Of a stretch of 64,000 bases of DNA, positions 9,721 to 20,591 are shown in pieces. How positions within the stretch are numbered: position 1 is the first letter of the stretch; each line of letters starts with the position of its first letter. The notes beneath the pieces are model-generated. The model did not search any database. It saw nothing but the letters and a program-made list of their open reading frames with translations, and was not told where the DNA came from. This stretch comes from Russula earlei (Eukaryota > Basidiomycota > Agaricomycetes > Russulales > Russulaceae): positions 177,866 through 241,865 of the forward strand of contig JAGFNK010000029.1 of the NCBI GenBank assembly GCA_025769875.1. Direction: 5' to 3'. The position numbers were made by a program, and so were the translations under genes.

Positions 9721-12091
9721 TTGCTCACTGTGCCAGTACCTAATGCAGGAGGACGGGGAACGCTGAGGCTCCATGGAGTTCTACACGCCCCGCGGGTCGC
9801 TTACACACTCATCTCATTAGGAGAACTGGACAGTGAAGGCTATCGTATGGAATTGCGTGATGGGCATTTGAGCATTGCCACCCTGGAAGGCGAGCGTGTG
9901 GCACGCATACCATGCAGCGCGCGCGGATTATATCGCATTGAACGGCACGCAGAGTACACCCATGCAATCGAGCTCTCACTGATGGAGCTACACAGATGCC
10001 TAGGGCACATTGCCCCCTCCAGTGCGCGCAAATTAATCCAAACCGGTGCCGTCAGAGGCATTATTGTCGACCCCGCATCAAAGGAAAGCGATTGCGATGC
10101 GTGCATATATGCGTGTGCTACTCGCCTCCCTATTCTGAAAGTGCGTCGGAGCCCGCCTGCCCAACACTTCAGTGAAGAGATACACAGCGACTTGTGGGGG
10201 CCCGTGTCCATTGCAACATGTCAAGGGCGCAAGCACTTTATCTCATTCACAGACAGTGCAACACGCTACACTATTGCCTTCCTGCTCACAAAGAAATCGG
10301 AGGCACTCGAGAAGTATAAGGACTTTGAAGCCTGGGCGATCTCTCAGGGGCATTGCAAAGCCATCAAAGTACTTCGCTCCGATCGCGGAGGCGAATACCT
10401 GAGTTGACCCTTTGACAAACACCTGGCCACAGCCAGCACCGCACGCCGTCTCACCACACATGACACGCCGCAGCACAATGGCATCGCGGAGTGCCTTAAC
10501 CGGATGCTGCTCGAGCGCATGCACACGCTCTCACATGGAAGTGGCCTCCCCAAGTCATTATTGGGCGAGGTGCTGCGGCATGCCATGTGGCTCAAGAACC
10601 GAACCGCCATGCGCGCACTAGATGGCAAGACACTGTATGAAGCCCTACACAAGGAGCCACCAGATCTGTCTGGCCTGCACCGGTGGGGCTGCAGTGTCTG
10701 GGTGCACACTGGGAAGAAAGGTTCCAAGTTAAACCCGAGGGCATGCGAGGGCAAATGGCTTGGTGTTGACACTGACTCACATGCCCACAGGGTATACTGC
10801 CTGAAAACTCAAATAGTCAGCATTGAGTGGGACGTGTATTTTGCATCAAACACGCCACTCGAGGGGGAGCAGCCCATCGCATTGCCGACCGTGGGAAGCG
10901 AGCGGCCCGCTGATGAGTCAGACCTACACGAGGTGCCCGAGTCACCTACCCACTCTGACCATGACTTGGAAGTGGACCCAGCCCACTCTAATACACCCCT
11001 TGTACCCAAAACGCCTGACACACCGCAAGTACCAGATCAGTATCCTCCCTCAGAAGAAGAAGTCGAGACCACCCTCAACAATGCCCCTCGGCATTCCACC
11101 CGACTACGCAAGCCCTCGCGCATCATGCGCGACCTCCAAGCGGGTGAGGGCATTACTTCCCCACACCAGAGCACCCCGTGCATCCCACACGGCATCCATT
11201 TGCCCAGACCTCTTGACATGGAGGAAGCAGGGGGAGCATGGTCCGTCGACGACGGCCTGCCCATGCTCCTTGAGGACCACGTTGGCCTCGAGCTCGCATT
11301 CGCAACCGCAACAGCCAACGCCGAAGCACTCGAGCCACGCTCACTTGCCGAAGCCAAACGCAGACCAGACTGGCCTCTCTGGGAGAAGGCCATCAAGGAA
11401 GAGCTCACAACGCTCAAAACCGCGGGCACCTGACACCTTGAAGAACCGCCAGCCGGAGTAAACATCATCAGCTCCAAATGGGTTTTCAAAGCCAAAAAGG
11501 ATGCAGCAGGCAATATCACGCACTACAAGGCGCGCCTCATTGCCCAAGGGTTCAGTCAGATAGGTGGTGTCGACTATGACGACACATATGCCCCGGTAGC
11601 ATGCCTTGCATCGTCATGCGCCATCATTGCTATGGCAAATTGTCTTCAGCTGGAACTCCATCAGATCAACATCAAAGGTGCCTACCTAAATGGTGTGCTC
11701 AACAACAATGAAGTGCTGTTCATGCAGCATCCTCCGGGGTACCGATACCCGAAGGCGGGCGCGCAAGTGCTACACCTCGTGAAAACACTTTACGGACTGA
11801 AACAGTCTGGCAGGAGGTGGTACCAAAAACTCTCCTCCATATTCGCATCCCTACAGTTCAGACAGTGCTCTGTCGATCAAGCCGTCTTCTTCAAGTCCGG
11901 AGGTCGCGCACACAACATTATAGTCATTGCCGTGCACGTCGACGATTGCACAATTGCAGTGAGCAACGTGCAGCTCATGAATGACCTCAAGGCTGGATTA
12001 CGCAAGCATGTCGAGGTCACAGACCTCGGTGAGCTCCACTGGATGCTTGGCATCAAGGTCCAGCGCGACCGCACAGGTGGGACTATTCACC
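9721..12091 (+). pseudogene. Copia-1 integrase and reverse transcriptase (truncated)
   Basis: Begins with the end of protease and the pre-integrase HHCC zinc domain (LHRCLGHIA... and CDAC). The integrase core follows, with HSDLWGP (first D), LRSDRGGEYL (second D) and QHNGIAE (E). Stops occur at 10405-10407 (TGA in place of Copia-2 GGC) and in the RT linker near 11433 (TGA where Copia-2 has TGG). RT motifs GSKWVFKAKKD, IKGAYLNGV and VHVDDCTIA (the VDD box) are readable. The strand then switches into an inverted copy near 12090, so the RT C-terminus and RNase H are missing. It is a dead pol gene. Confidence 0.85.
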
Positions 12092-12098
12092 TCTCCCC

Positions 12099-13300
12099 CG
12101 CCTGCGGGGTCGCGCTGGACCTCGATGCCAAGCATCCAGTGGAGCTCACCGAGGTCTGTGACCTCGACGTGCTTGCGTAATCCGGCCTTGAGGTCGTTCA
12201 TGAGTCGCACATTGCTTGCTGCAATTGTGCAATCGTCGACGTGCACAGCAACGACTATAATGTCGTGCGTGTGACCTCCAGACTTGAAGAAGACGGCTTG
12301 ATCGACAGAGCACTGTCTGAACTGTAGGGATGCAAATATGGAGGAGAGTTTTTGGTACCACCTCCTGCCGGACTGTTTCAGTCCGTAAAGTGTTTTCACG
12401 AGGCGTAGCACTCGCGCGCCCGCCTTCGGGTCTCGGTACCCCGGAGGATGCTGCATGAACAGCACTTCATTGTTGTTGAGCACACCATTTAGGTAGGCAC
12501 CTTTGATGTTGATCTGATGGAGTTCCAGCTGAAGACGATTTGCCATAGCAATGATGGCGCGTGACGATGCAAGGCGTGCTACCAGGGCGTATGTGTCGTC
12601 ATAGTCGACACCACCTATCTGACTGAAACCTTGGGCAACGAGGCGCGCCTTGTAGCGTGCGATATTGCCTGCTGCGTCCTTTTTGGCTTTGAAAACCCAT
12701 TTGGAGCCGATGATGTTTACTCCGGCTGGTGGTTCTTCAAGGCGCCAGGTGCCCACGGTTTTGAGCGTTGTGAGCTCTTCCTCAATGGCCTTCTCCCAGA
12801 GAGGCCAGTCTGGTCTGCGTTTGGCTTCAGCAAGTGAGTGTGGCTCGAGTGCTTTGGCGTTGGCTGTTGCGGTTGTGAATGCAAGCTCAAGGCCAATGTG
12901 GTCCTCGAGGAGCATGGGCAGGCCGTCATCGACGGACCATGCTCCCCCTGCTTCCTCCATGTCGAGGGGTCTGGGCAAACGGATGCCGCGTGGGATGCGC
13001 GGGGTGCTCTGGTGTGGGGAAGTAATGCCCTCGCCCGCTTGGAGGTTGCGCACGATGCGCGAGGGCTTGCGTAGTCAGGTGGAATGCCAAGGGGCATTGT
13101 TGAGGGTGGTCTCGACTTCTTCTTCTGAGGGAGGATACTGATCTGGTACTTGCAGTGTGTCAGGCGTTTTGGGTACAAGGGGTGTATTAGAGTGGGCTGG
13201 GTCCACTTCCAAGTCGTGGTCAGAGTGGGTAGGTGACTCAGGCACCTCGTGTAGGTCTGACTCATCAGCGGGCCGCTCGCTTCCCACGGTCGGTAATGCG
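12099..13300 (-). repeat. Inverted arm of the Copia-1 palindrome
   Basis: Reverse complement of about 10878-12078. It carries a 351-residue minus frame with the same RT motifs and, unlike the plus arm, without the linker stop (it reads GTWRLEE where the plus arm has TGA). Arms are about 1.2 kb with a spacer of about 20 nt (ACTATTCACC region). The switch point joins two CCC-ending words, a possible microhomology. Confidence 0.9.
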
Positions 13301-13363
13301 ACGCTGCATACACCCATGCATAACAACCCTTCCATACCCCAAATAAACTGTTTAGTTTCTACA
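13301..13363 (+). repeat. Copia-1 3' LTR remnant (63 bp)
   Basis: GACGCTGCATACACCC...TTTCTACA equals the last 63 bp of the LTR. It is followed directly by TGGAC, the right TSD. Confidence 0.85.
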
Positions 13364-13368
13364 TGGAC

Positions 13369-14530
13369 ACAAGCCTTTGTTCACATAGATCACCCCATAG
13401 AGGAGATCAGTCAATTTGCTCCGCACCCTTTAGACTTCGAAGGCTTTCTCTGGAAAGGCCGTGTGGCCATAACATACTCTGGCATCACCGAGGAATATTT
13501 CCGCATTGCCCAAAACCTTCAAATCCGACAAAGGGGCATCCCCACATTACTCCCAGCCTACACCGTCACATACCCCTGGGACGCAACTCACTGGACCACC
13601 GTCCCTCTATAAGATCCCAGTAGCCACCTACGCAGAAGTAGTAAAAGGCGAAGGCCTTTACAGGCCACATGATCACAGGAGATGCATCTTTCATCTCACA
13701 AGAAAGGATCAACATCTTTTTCAACTTCCCATTCTATTGCAAAGATCCCTACTGCTACTGGCACAAAGATTGGCATTACACTCGCAGTCTGGCACAAGTC
13801 TTGGGACTCATAAGCCCATCATTCGGCCAGCAACATACGCAGAGGTTGTAAAGGGGGAGAACCTTTACAAACCTATACGCTTCATCGGGCATATCTATTA
13901 TCGTACCCCAGAAGAACACCGCCACTCTCTAGAACACCCCTACTTCTGCAAGGCACCCATATTGTCTGTGGCACCAAGGTTGGCATCGTTAGTGAATGAG
14001 CCAAAGTCCTGGAAGAAGAGACTTCTCGAAGACCCCTTACAGAAAGTGAACAACTACAAATTCCTGTCTTCTTCCGCAACGTCAACTATAACATCACTGG
14101 AGAATACTATAGTGGCTTCTGTAGAGACCGATCGGTCACCCAGTACTGATACCCTTTACGACCCTTGGACCTTAGATGCAAGGAAAGACTGGGACGAGGA
14201 AGACGTTGAACTTACTACAGAGACTCTTCAAGCTCTCATCCCAGAGATCGCCTTCCTTCACAATCTCGACCTCCTCACTGGAACTGCAACATTCCAGGGT
14301 CGAACAGTTCACTGGAGTAGGAATTTAGAGCTATTCGCATATTCGGAACCACAAGCCAGTCGATTTCTCGACCGCTCAGGAAGAAGCAGAACAAGCAGAA
14401 GTTACCCGCACCCTCGAAGCTACAGTAGAAACTGCATCAAGGGTTCTATCACAAGTTACCAGGGTTCTCACCCCTGCACAAGGAAATACTCCAACACCAG
14501 GCCCATCCCAAGTGCCAGGAGGATTTGATT
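13369..14530 (+). pseudogene. Gypsy-A leader ORF region, part 2
   Basis: Continuation of the frame cut by Copia-1: joining 7936 to 13369 keeps the codon phase. A 340-residue frame (13506-14528) follows. A segment of about 205 bp is repeated: TYAEVVKGEGLYRP (about 13628) and TYAEVVKGENLYKP (about 13835). Between 14,560 and 14,770 the sequence is very rich in Pro/Ala-type codons (CCACCAGCACC), leading into gag. No enzymatic motif seen. Confidence 0.55.
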
Positions 14531-14769
14531 CCCCCTGAACCAAGCCATCTTCCCACTCCTGGTAACAGTAGGACAACACACAGTAGCAGGCACCCCCACC
14601 ACCACCTCCGTCTCCTACACAAACAATACAAACTCCTGCTCTTTCAATCAGAGTCCGAACAACACCAGCACCACCAGCACCACCACCGGTAGCACCTGCA
14701 CAAGCAGCACCACCAGCACCCCTTCCACCACCAGCTCCAGCACCGCCACCACCTCCCGTACAACCTGCT

Positions 14770-15758
14770 CCAATGGCAGGCACCAGCTCCTGCCCAGGTA
14801 CAACAGAATCGTATCATTGGGACTGCCCCAGAAGCCTTTGATGGCAAAGCAGAGAATGTGGAGACATTCTGGGCTGCCTTGGACAACTACTACTACATCA
14901 ACCTGGACTCGTTTCCAGATGAAGGGAAAAGAGTCGCAGCGGCCCTTACTCACTTCAAGATAGGTACCCCAGCAGGGACATGGGCCCGAGAACTAACAAC
15001 GAAGGCTCAGGCCTTACAACCAATCAACTATGGTTCTTGGCAAGACTTTAAGACAGCATTTGCCTGATCACTTCATTCCAGCAGATGCGCAACTAGAATC
15101 AAATGCCTTAATGCACTCCCTGCGACAAGGCAACACCCTGTTCAATGAATGGTACCAAAAGTCGTCCCATCATGCGACCCGCTCCCAAGCAGACAAGAAC
15201 ACTAAAATGTTTGCTTTCTGCCGTAACCTGAATCAAGGGATCCACACCACGATATTGGGTATAATGCCTGTGCCTACCACCTTGGCAGCACTAGTCAAGA
15301 AGGCACGCGAATTCGACCAAGTGTATCACATGTGGATGTCACCATCATTCCGTACAGGAAAACCGCCAGTACAAACAAGGGGTCTAGGCACTAATGACCT
15401 GGATACTCCAGTAGAGATCAATCTCTATCAAGGGGAACCAGGTGAACAACGCTGGAACAACAAGGCCCCACGCAACACGCTCACGAAAGCTGAGAAACAA
15501 CGACGCACAGAGTTGAAGCTGTGCTACTACTGCGGTAAACCTAACCACATGGCCAAAGACTGCAGGTCTAAGAAAGCCGCTACCCATGCTCATCGCCCCA
15601 GACAATCCTCGCAGACTGCAGTCCGTTCAGCTACCATTCAGGAAGAACAACCTGAACAGAAAGACACTGACCCAGTTCCTATTGCCTCTCTTGTAACATG
15701 GCGAGAAAGTCTCGCCGCTAACATTCCATGTCCCCATTCTGCTCCTACGGATTTTTGA
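14770..15758 (+). CDS. Gypsy-A Gag (capsid and CCHC knuckle)
   Basis: Two overlapping frames (14858-15067 and 15030-15758) form one Gag with a frame change near 15,050. The N-terminal part has the Ty3-type capsid motif PEAFDGKAENVETFW and the DFKTAF...F segment. The C-terminal part has a CCHC knuckle CYYCGKPNHMAKDC at about 15,523-15,564. It would package the RNA and build the particle. The 242-residue second part is open to its stop just before the protease. The frame change may be a real indel or a programmed site; the capsid domain is otherwise of normal length. Confidence 0.75.
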
Positions 15759-15778
15759 TAGAACCCCTTAGTGCACCG

Positions 15779-16474
15779 CTAAGGAATATGGTACAGATTG
15801 CCACTATACCCATACAAATCAATTACTCCAAAGTCTTTACAAAGAATATAAGATCCCCTTCCATAGCCTTGAAAGTAACACTCGTGGGGAAACTCAGTGG
15901 CAAGGAAATCGGTGCAAGTGCCCTCATAGACAGTGGAGCAGAAGGAATGATCATCCATGAGTAATTCGTGAATCAACATAATCTCCACCTCCGCAACTTA
16001 CAAAGGCCCCTACCAGCACAGAATGTAGACGGCACCACAAACACTAATGGTTTAATCAGATACAGCACCATCCAACGGCTACGAATCAAAGTGATGGGAG
16101 GTACACATGACGAACAAGCAGAATTCCTTGTTACCAACATAGGAGACCATGATATTATCCTGGGTACTGATTGGCTATGACACCATAACCCAGATATCAA
16201 TTGGACCAACAACACTATCACGTTACAAAACTGCCCAGCAACGTGTGTAATGTCACAACCCTCCATAACAGTCCCATCAACCCACAGTACACGTGGAGGA
16301 TCAATAAAAGCCCTCACAATCCCAGAAGATGAAGAGCCATCATTCAAGCATGAAGCAGCATTAATATTTCGAGACACTCTGGACAAGGAAGAACCCCTTG
16401 TTGACCAACACATTCATAATGCCTTCCAACGTCACCCATTACGAATCCAGGCAAAGAGTACAACATCTACCAGG
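15779..16474 (+). pseudogene. Gypsy-A aspartic protease and linker
   Basis: Active site ALIDSGAEG near 15,918, then PLPAQNVDGT and the flap-region ILGTDWL. In-frame stops occur at 15,961-15,963 (TAA) and 16,178-16,180 (TGA). The frame ends at solo LTR-D, whose removal rejoins ...TSTR to LAKDN... in phase. Confidence 0.75.
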
Positions 16475-17062
16475 TGTTACCGAGTGGTTTGGGGTCTGGA
16501 AGATGCCGGAACACCTGAACTATGGACTGCACTGTTTCCATTATGCGTGCGTCAGATCTTGATTGTTTATGTTCATTGACATCACATTCGGAACGCGTTG
16601 ATCGTATCTTTCAGTTGATGTACTGAAGAAGCAATGAGTAGCATTGCTTCTGTCCCAGATGTTCCTGTACCACCACGTACGTCGATTCCTTGATTGGGGA
16701 AGCACTTAATGCTTCCAGCACCGAGATCGTTTACATAGAAGCAACCTCGCTTCTATGAGCCGCCTTTTGCTTCTATAGCACCAACCAGTACTACAGTAGC
16801 ATGAACCTTATCCCTGTAGGGCTATATAGAGCCTCCAGTAGAAACAGTTGAGCCTTAAGCTCAACTTAGTTTGCCAATCCCAAACAGTTGACTCCTACCC
16901 CATCTGCAGAGCCCCTCTCATCTTGTTGTCATACTCTAGAAGGATCTAACACTCCTTCCCCTCCACGAGTATTGCTTGCTTGACTCAAGCATATCTGCAT
17001 TGGTAGGACGCGTTTATAGACGCAACCATTGATCTTATTTAAGGCACTTTGGAGCCTTAACA
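16475..17062 (+). repeat. Solo LTR-D (588 bp)
   Basis: TGTTACCGAGTGG...GAGCCTTAACA with TSD CCAGG at 16470-16474 and 17063-17067. TATA-like GCTATATAGAGCC at about 16,820. A second copy lies at 28253. Confidence 0.92.
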
Positions 17063-17067
17063 CCAGG

Positions 17068-18543
17068 CTGGCGAAGGACAATCAGCCAACACAACCCCTT
17101 GAGAAACTAATCCCAACAGAATTTAAGATCTGGCAAAGTGTATTTGACGAACAAGCATCCCAACGCCTCCCTGCTCATGCACCATGGGATCACGCCATTA
17201 ACCTCAAACCAGAATCCTCACGTAAGGACTGTGGCATCTATAGACTCACTCCAAAGGAATTAGTAGCCTTGAAGGAGTATCTAGACGAACACCTCAGACG
17301 GGGGACTATCCGCCCTTCCAAAGCACCAATAGCTAGCCCATTTTTCTTTGTAGAAAAGAAAGGAGGTGCCCTGCGACCAGTACAAGACTATCGAGGACTT
17401 AATACTGCCACTATCAAAGATGCCTACCCCCTGCCATTAATCCCAGACCTTATTGACAAACTACAAGGGGCACAATACTTCACAAAGTTTGACATACGAT
17501 GGGGATACAACAACATCCGCCTTCGACAAGGTGATGAACACCTCGCGGCCTTTAAGACACCCTTGGGCCTTTTCGAACCACTTATTATGACCTTCGGCCT
17601 TTGCAATGCACCAGCCACGTTCCAATGATTCATGAACAATATCTTAGCACCACTGATCACAACAGGACACATTGTGGTTTATCTAGACGATATCCTCATC
17701 CTCACAAACACCATTCACGACTTAGATCAATGGACACATAAAGTCCTTAAAATCCTACAAGAACATGACTTGTACCTCAAACCAGAAAAGTGTGCTTTCC
17801 GTCAAACATCAATCAGCTACCTAGGCATACACATTTCCCAAGGACACATATCAATGGACCCAGATTAAACTCATAGGCATCACACAATGGCCAACTCCTA
17901 GTAATGTCACCAAAGTTCAAGCCTTCTTAGGCTTTTGTAACTTCTACAGACATTTCATACACCAATATTCCCATCTGGCCCGACCATTATTCAACCTAAC
18001 CAAGAAGGACCACCCATTTCATTGGGGATCCGAAGAGGAACAAGCCTTCCACATCCTTATTGAAGCATTTACAAAAGCACCTATCCTAGCGCTCCCTGAT
18101 CATTCACGACCATTCCGCTTGATCTGTGATGCAAGTGACTTTGCAGTCGGCTCCATTTTAGAACAACCAGATGAACTAAACCGGTACCACCCAGTGGCGT
18201 ACTTCTCCAAATCATTAGACCCTGCTCAGAGAAACTATATGATCTATGACAAGGAGCTTCTGGCTATAGTTTCCTCGCTTTGGCATTTCCGACATTACTT
18301 AGAAGGTGCTAAACACCCCGTAGAATTGTGGACAGACCACAACAACCTCACATACTTCATGACGAAACAGAAACTCACTCGACGACAAGCTCGGTGGGCT
18401 TTGCTGCTTAGCGCATTCAATTTCCACATTATACACCACCCAGGAACTCAGAACAAAGCCGATGGTCTGTCCAGGTGGCCAGACTATAAAGAGGGGATGC
18501 ATGAAAATGATGCAAAGGTCCTGCTTGGACCAACAATTTTTTA
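17068..18543 (+). pseudogene. Gypsy-A reverse transcriptase and RNase H
   Basis: Ty3-type RT motifs in order: GTIRPSKAPIASPFFFVEKK, LRPVQDYRGLN, FTKFDIRWGYNNI, GLCNAPATFQ, and the catalytic box VVYLDDILI at about 17,675. RNase H begins with ICDASDFAVGSIL (18,122) and includes YDKELLAIV and WTDHNNLTYF. TGA at 17,626-17,628 replaces the usual Arg in the ATFQ-R-FMN context. A frameshift near 17,866 breaks the connection domain. The coding sequence ends at 18,541, before any integrase. Confidence 0.88.
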
Positions 18544-18583
18544 AAATTAGAGCAACCTGATCATCCACAACAGAACCCATAGG

Positions 18584-19175
18584 TGTCAAGACTCACTGTT
18601 GAACTATCCAGTTCAAGAGCGAGGGATAAGCTCGAAGATAAGTCGATAGACGTCCAAGACCGCGTGGGCAAGGAGTAGAGTCCAGAGTAGTAACAAATAC
18701 CAGAGAGGTATTGTTACTGTGAGAGTAGAGCAGTCACGCAGGGAAGAGGCCAGGATAGTCACAAGGGGATGGTCCTTAAAGGAGTATCCCAGGGATGGAG
18801 AGTGCCGTAAACAAATGGACAGTCTGAGGACTGTCCGCTACTTTATTGAGCGCTTATATACTACAAGAGAACTGCTAAATAGGGAACAAGTCATAACCTT
18901 GTTATCAAGCACAATAGAGTGATGAGTAAGAAGTTGGAGGACGCTTATGGAGCATGCTCAGTCATGCTCAGTAAGCTGCTGAGTAAGAAGCTTCTCTTGA
19001 TGAGTAAGAGCTTCTATTGTCCACGTGTTCACTGCTTTAGTGCACGTGCAAGCACCTGATTCATTTCCTGTTAGTTAGTTTAGGGCCGGTCATTTGAGGA
19101 CTTGTAGTTTGGTTAAGGAATAGTGTTATCTTATAAGGCCCTTATATAGTTCTATTAGGGTCCTTAGAGTCGACC
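18584..19175 (-). repeat. Inverted LTR-A piece at the Gypsy-A 3' end
   Basis: Starts TGTCAAGACTCACTG, the reverse complement of the LTR-A terminus, and runs to TTAGAGTCGACCCT, where the sequence turns back into forward LTR-A. With 19,165-20,586 it makes an LTR palindrome with arms of nearly 590 bp. Confidence 0.88.
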
Positions 19176-20586
19176 CTAATAGAACTATATAAGGGCCTTA
19201 TAAGATAGCACTATTCCCTAACCAAACTACAAGTCCTCAAATGACCAGCCCTAAACTAACTAAACAGAAAATGAATCAGGTGCTCGCACGTGCACTAAAG
19301 CAGTGAACACGTGGACAATGAAAGCTCTTACTCATCAAGAGAAGCCTTCTTACTCAGCAGCTTACTGAGCATGACTGAGCATGCTCAGTAAGTGCACTCC
19401 GACTTCTTACTCATCACTCTATTGTGCTTGATAACAAGGTTATGACTTGTTCCCTATTTAGCAGTTCTCTTGTAGTATATAAGCGCTCAATAAAGTAGCG
19501 GACAGTCCTCAGACTGTCCATTTGTTTACGGCACTCTCCATCCCTGGGATACTCCTTTAAGGACCGTCCCCTTGTGACTATCCTGGCCTCTCCTCTGCAT
19601 GACTGCTCAACTCTCACAGTAACAATACCTCTCTGGTATCTGTTACTACTCTGGACTCTACTTCTTGCCTGTTATGAACCAAGGCCAAGTCCTGGCCGAG
19701 GATTGTCCTATTTTACTCAAGAAAGACCTCTCTCACTTTGCATTGCCGACTCCCTTCCATTTTCTGGGCTATCCCTCCTGTGGTACAAGATATTGCTATT
19801 GCAAAAGCACTATAACACGAACAGGCACCCGTTTCCTAATCGGGTAATCATCGCGTGGCAGCCACATGGCCACCCAGCCACCATGGACCCAAAACAGTGG
19901 CACAAACTCTTAGAAACTGTTGCATAAATCATCTGATGTCATCAAGGCTCCAATGACATCATGGCTGACTGAGCGACTCCACAGTGACCTCATAGGCTCA
20001 CTAAGCGCCCCACAGTGACATCATAATGATGTCATCGCTCCACAATGATCAGTAATGCACTCAGTAAGCCTGAAACTTGACACAAGCAAGTTTATGCCTC
20101 TGTAGTCCTATTGGATGGTACCAAAGAGTCTAGAATAGTCCCAGTGCTTTGTAATTGATCCTGTACACTGTATATAAGCCCCAATGAAGCATGGCAGTCG
20201 TCAGACTGTCCATTTGTGATACTCTCATACTCCTGGGTACTCCCCTGCGACCGCTCAGTTTAAAGACTTCCCTCGCCTCCAAGGTACTCTTCAACGACCG
20301 CCTTGTCTAAAGCCCCTTTGCTGCACTGGCCTCCAGTCTTCGCCTCTGCCTCTTGCAACACCTACCAGTCCCCATCTGGTACCTCCTCGTCGTTTGGCTC
20401 ATCCTCCTGTTCAACGCCGCCTTCGCCGCGTACCATCTGTTCCGACCTTTGCCCACCTGCTCCTGAGTCCTTAGTGATCAGCAGTACGTGTCTTGACATT
20501 GCCCACGCCATCTTGGACATTTATCGACTCGTCTTCGAGCTTATCCCTCACTCTTGAACTGGATAGTTCAACAGTGAGTCTTGACA
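19176..20586 (+). repeat. Gypsy-A 3' LTR (forward, partial), interrupted by LTR-C
   Basis: Forward LTR-A from ACCCTAATAGAACT to GAGTCTTGACA. TATA at about 19,484. It is split by solo LTR-C (19670-20498) and resumes at 20504. The first part of U3 is missing. It ends at 20586, followed by TSD GTTCC. Confidence 0.88.
19670..20498 (+). repeat. Solo LTR-C (829 bp)
   Basis: TGTTATGAACC...GTCTTGACA, with TSD TTGCC at 19665-19669 and 20499-20503. The empty-site sequence CTTCTTGCCCACGCC is seen in the Gypsy-A 5' LTR at about 5638. Confidence 0.95.
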
Positions 20587-20591
20587 GTTCC

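Larger units (their letters stand above)
7937..13363 (+). mobile_element. Copia-1, defective Ty1/copia element with palindromic 3' half
   Basis: 5' LTR 7937-8460, PBS 8461-8472, gag-pol to RT at about 12080, then an inverted copy of about 1.2 kb of its own pol (12099-13300), then only the last 63 bp of the 3' LTR (13301-13363). TSDs are CGGAC (7932-7936) and TGGAC (13364-13368), differing by one C to T at a CpG. RNase H and most of the 3' LTR are missing. Confidence 0.9.
4919..20586 (+). mobile_element. Gypsy-A (plus strand), nested in Gypsy-B
   Basis: 5' LTR-A 4919-5729, self-priming PBS 5732-5741, a long leader ORF region, gag, protease, RT and RNase H, then a rearranged 3' LTR ending at 20586. 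TSD GTTCC at 4914-4918 and 20587-20591. It is interrupted by Copia-1, solo LTR-D and solo LTR-C. Integrase is absent: internal sequence stops at 18583, after RNase H, where an inverted LTR-A piece begins. It could not mobilise alone. Confidence 0.9.

Noticed and set aside
14376..14783. Gly-rich minus frame of 135 residues
   Set aside because: Antisense shadow of the CCACCAGCACC repeat before Gypsy-A gag.
20584..20588. Shared VKTHC ending of two Gypsy-B frames as a conserved protein tail
   Set aside because: It is translation of the LTR-A terminus TGTCAAGACTCACTG, not part of the element's own protein.
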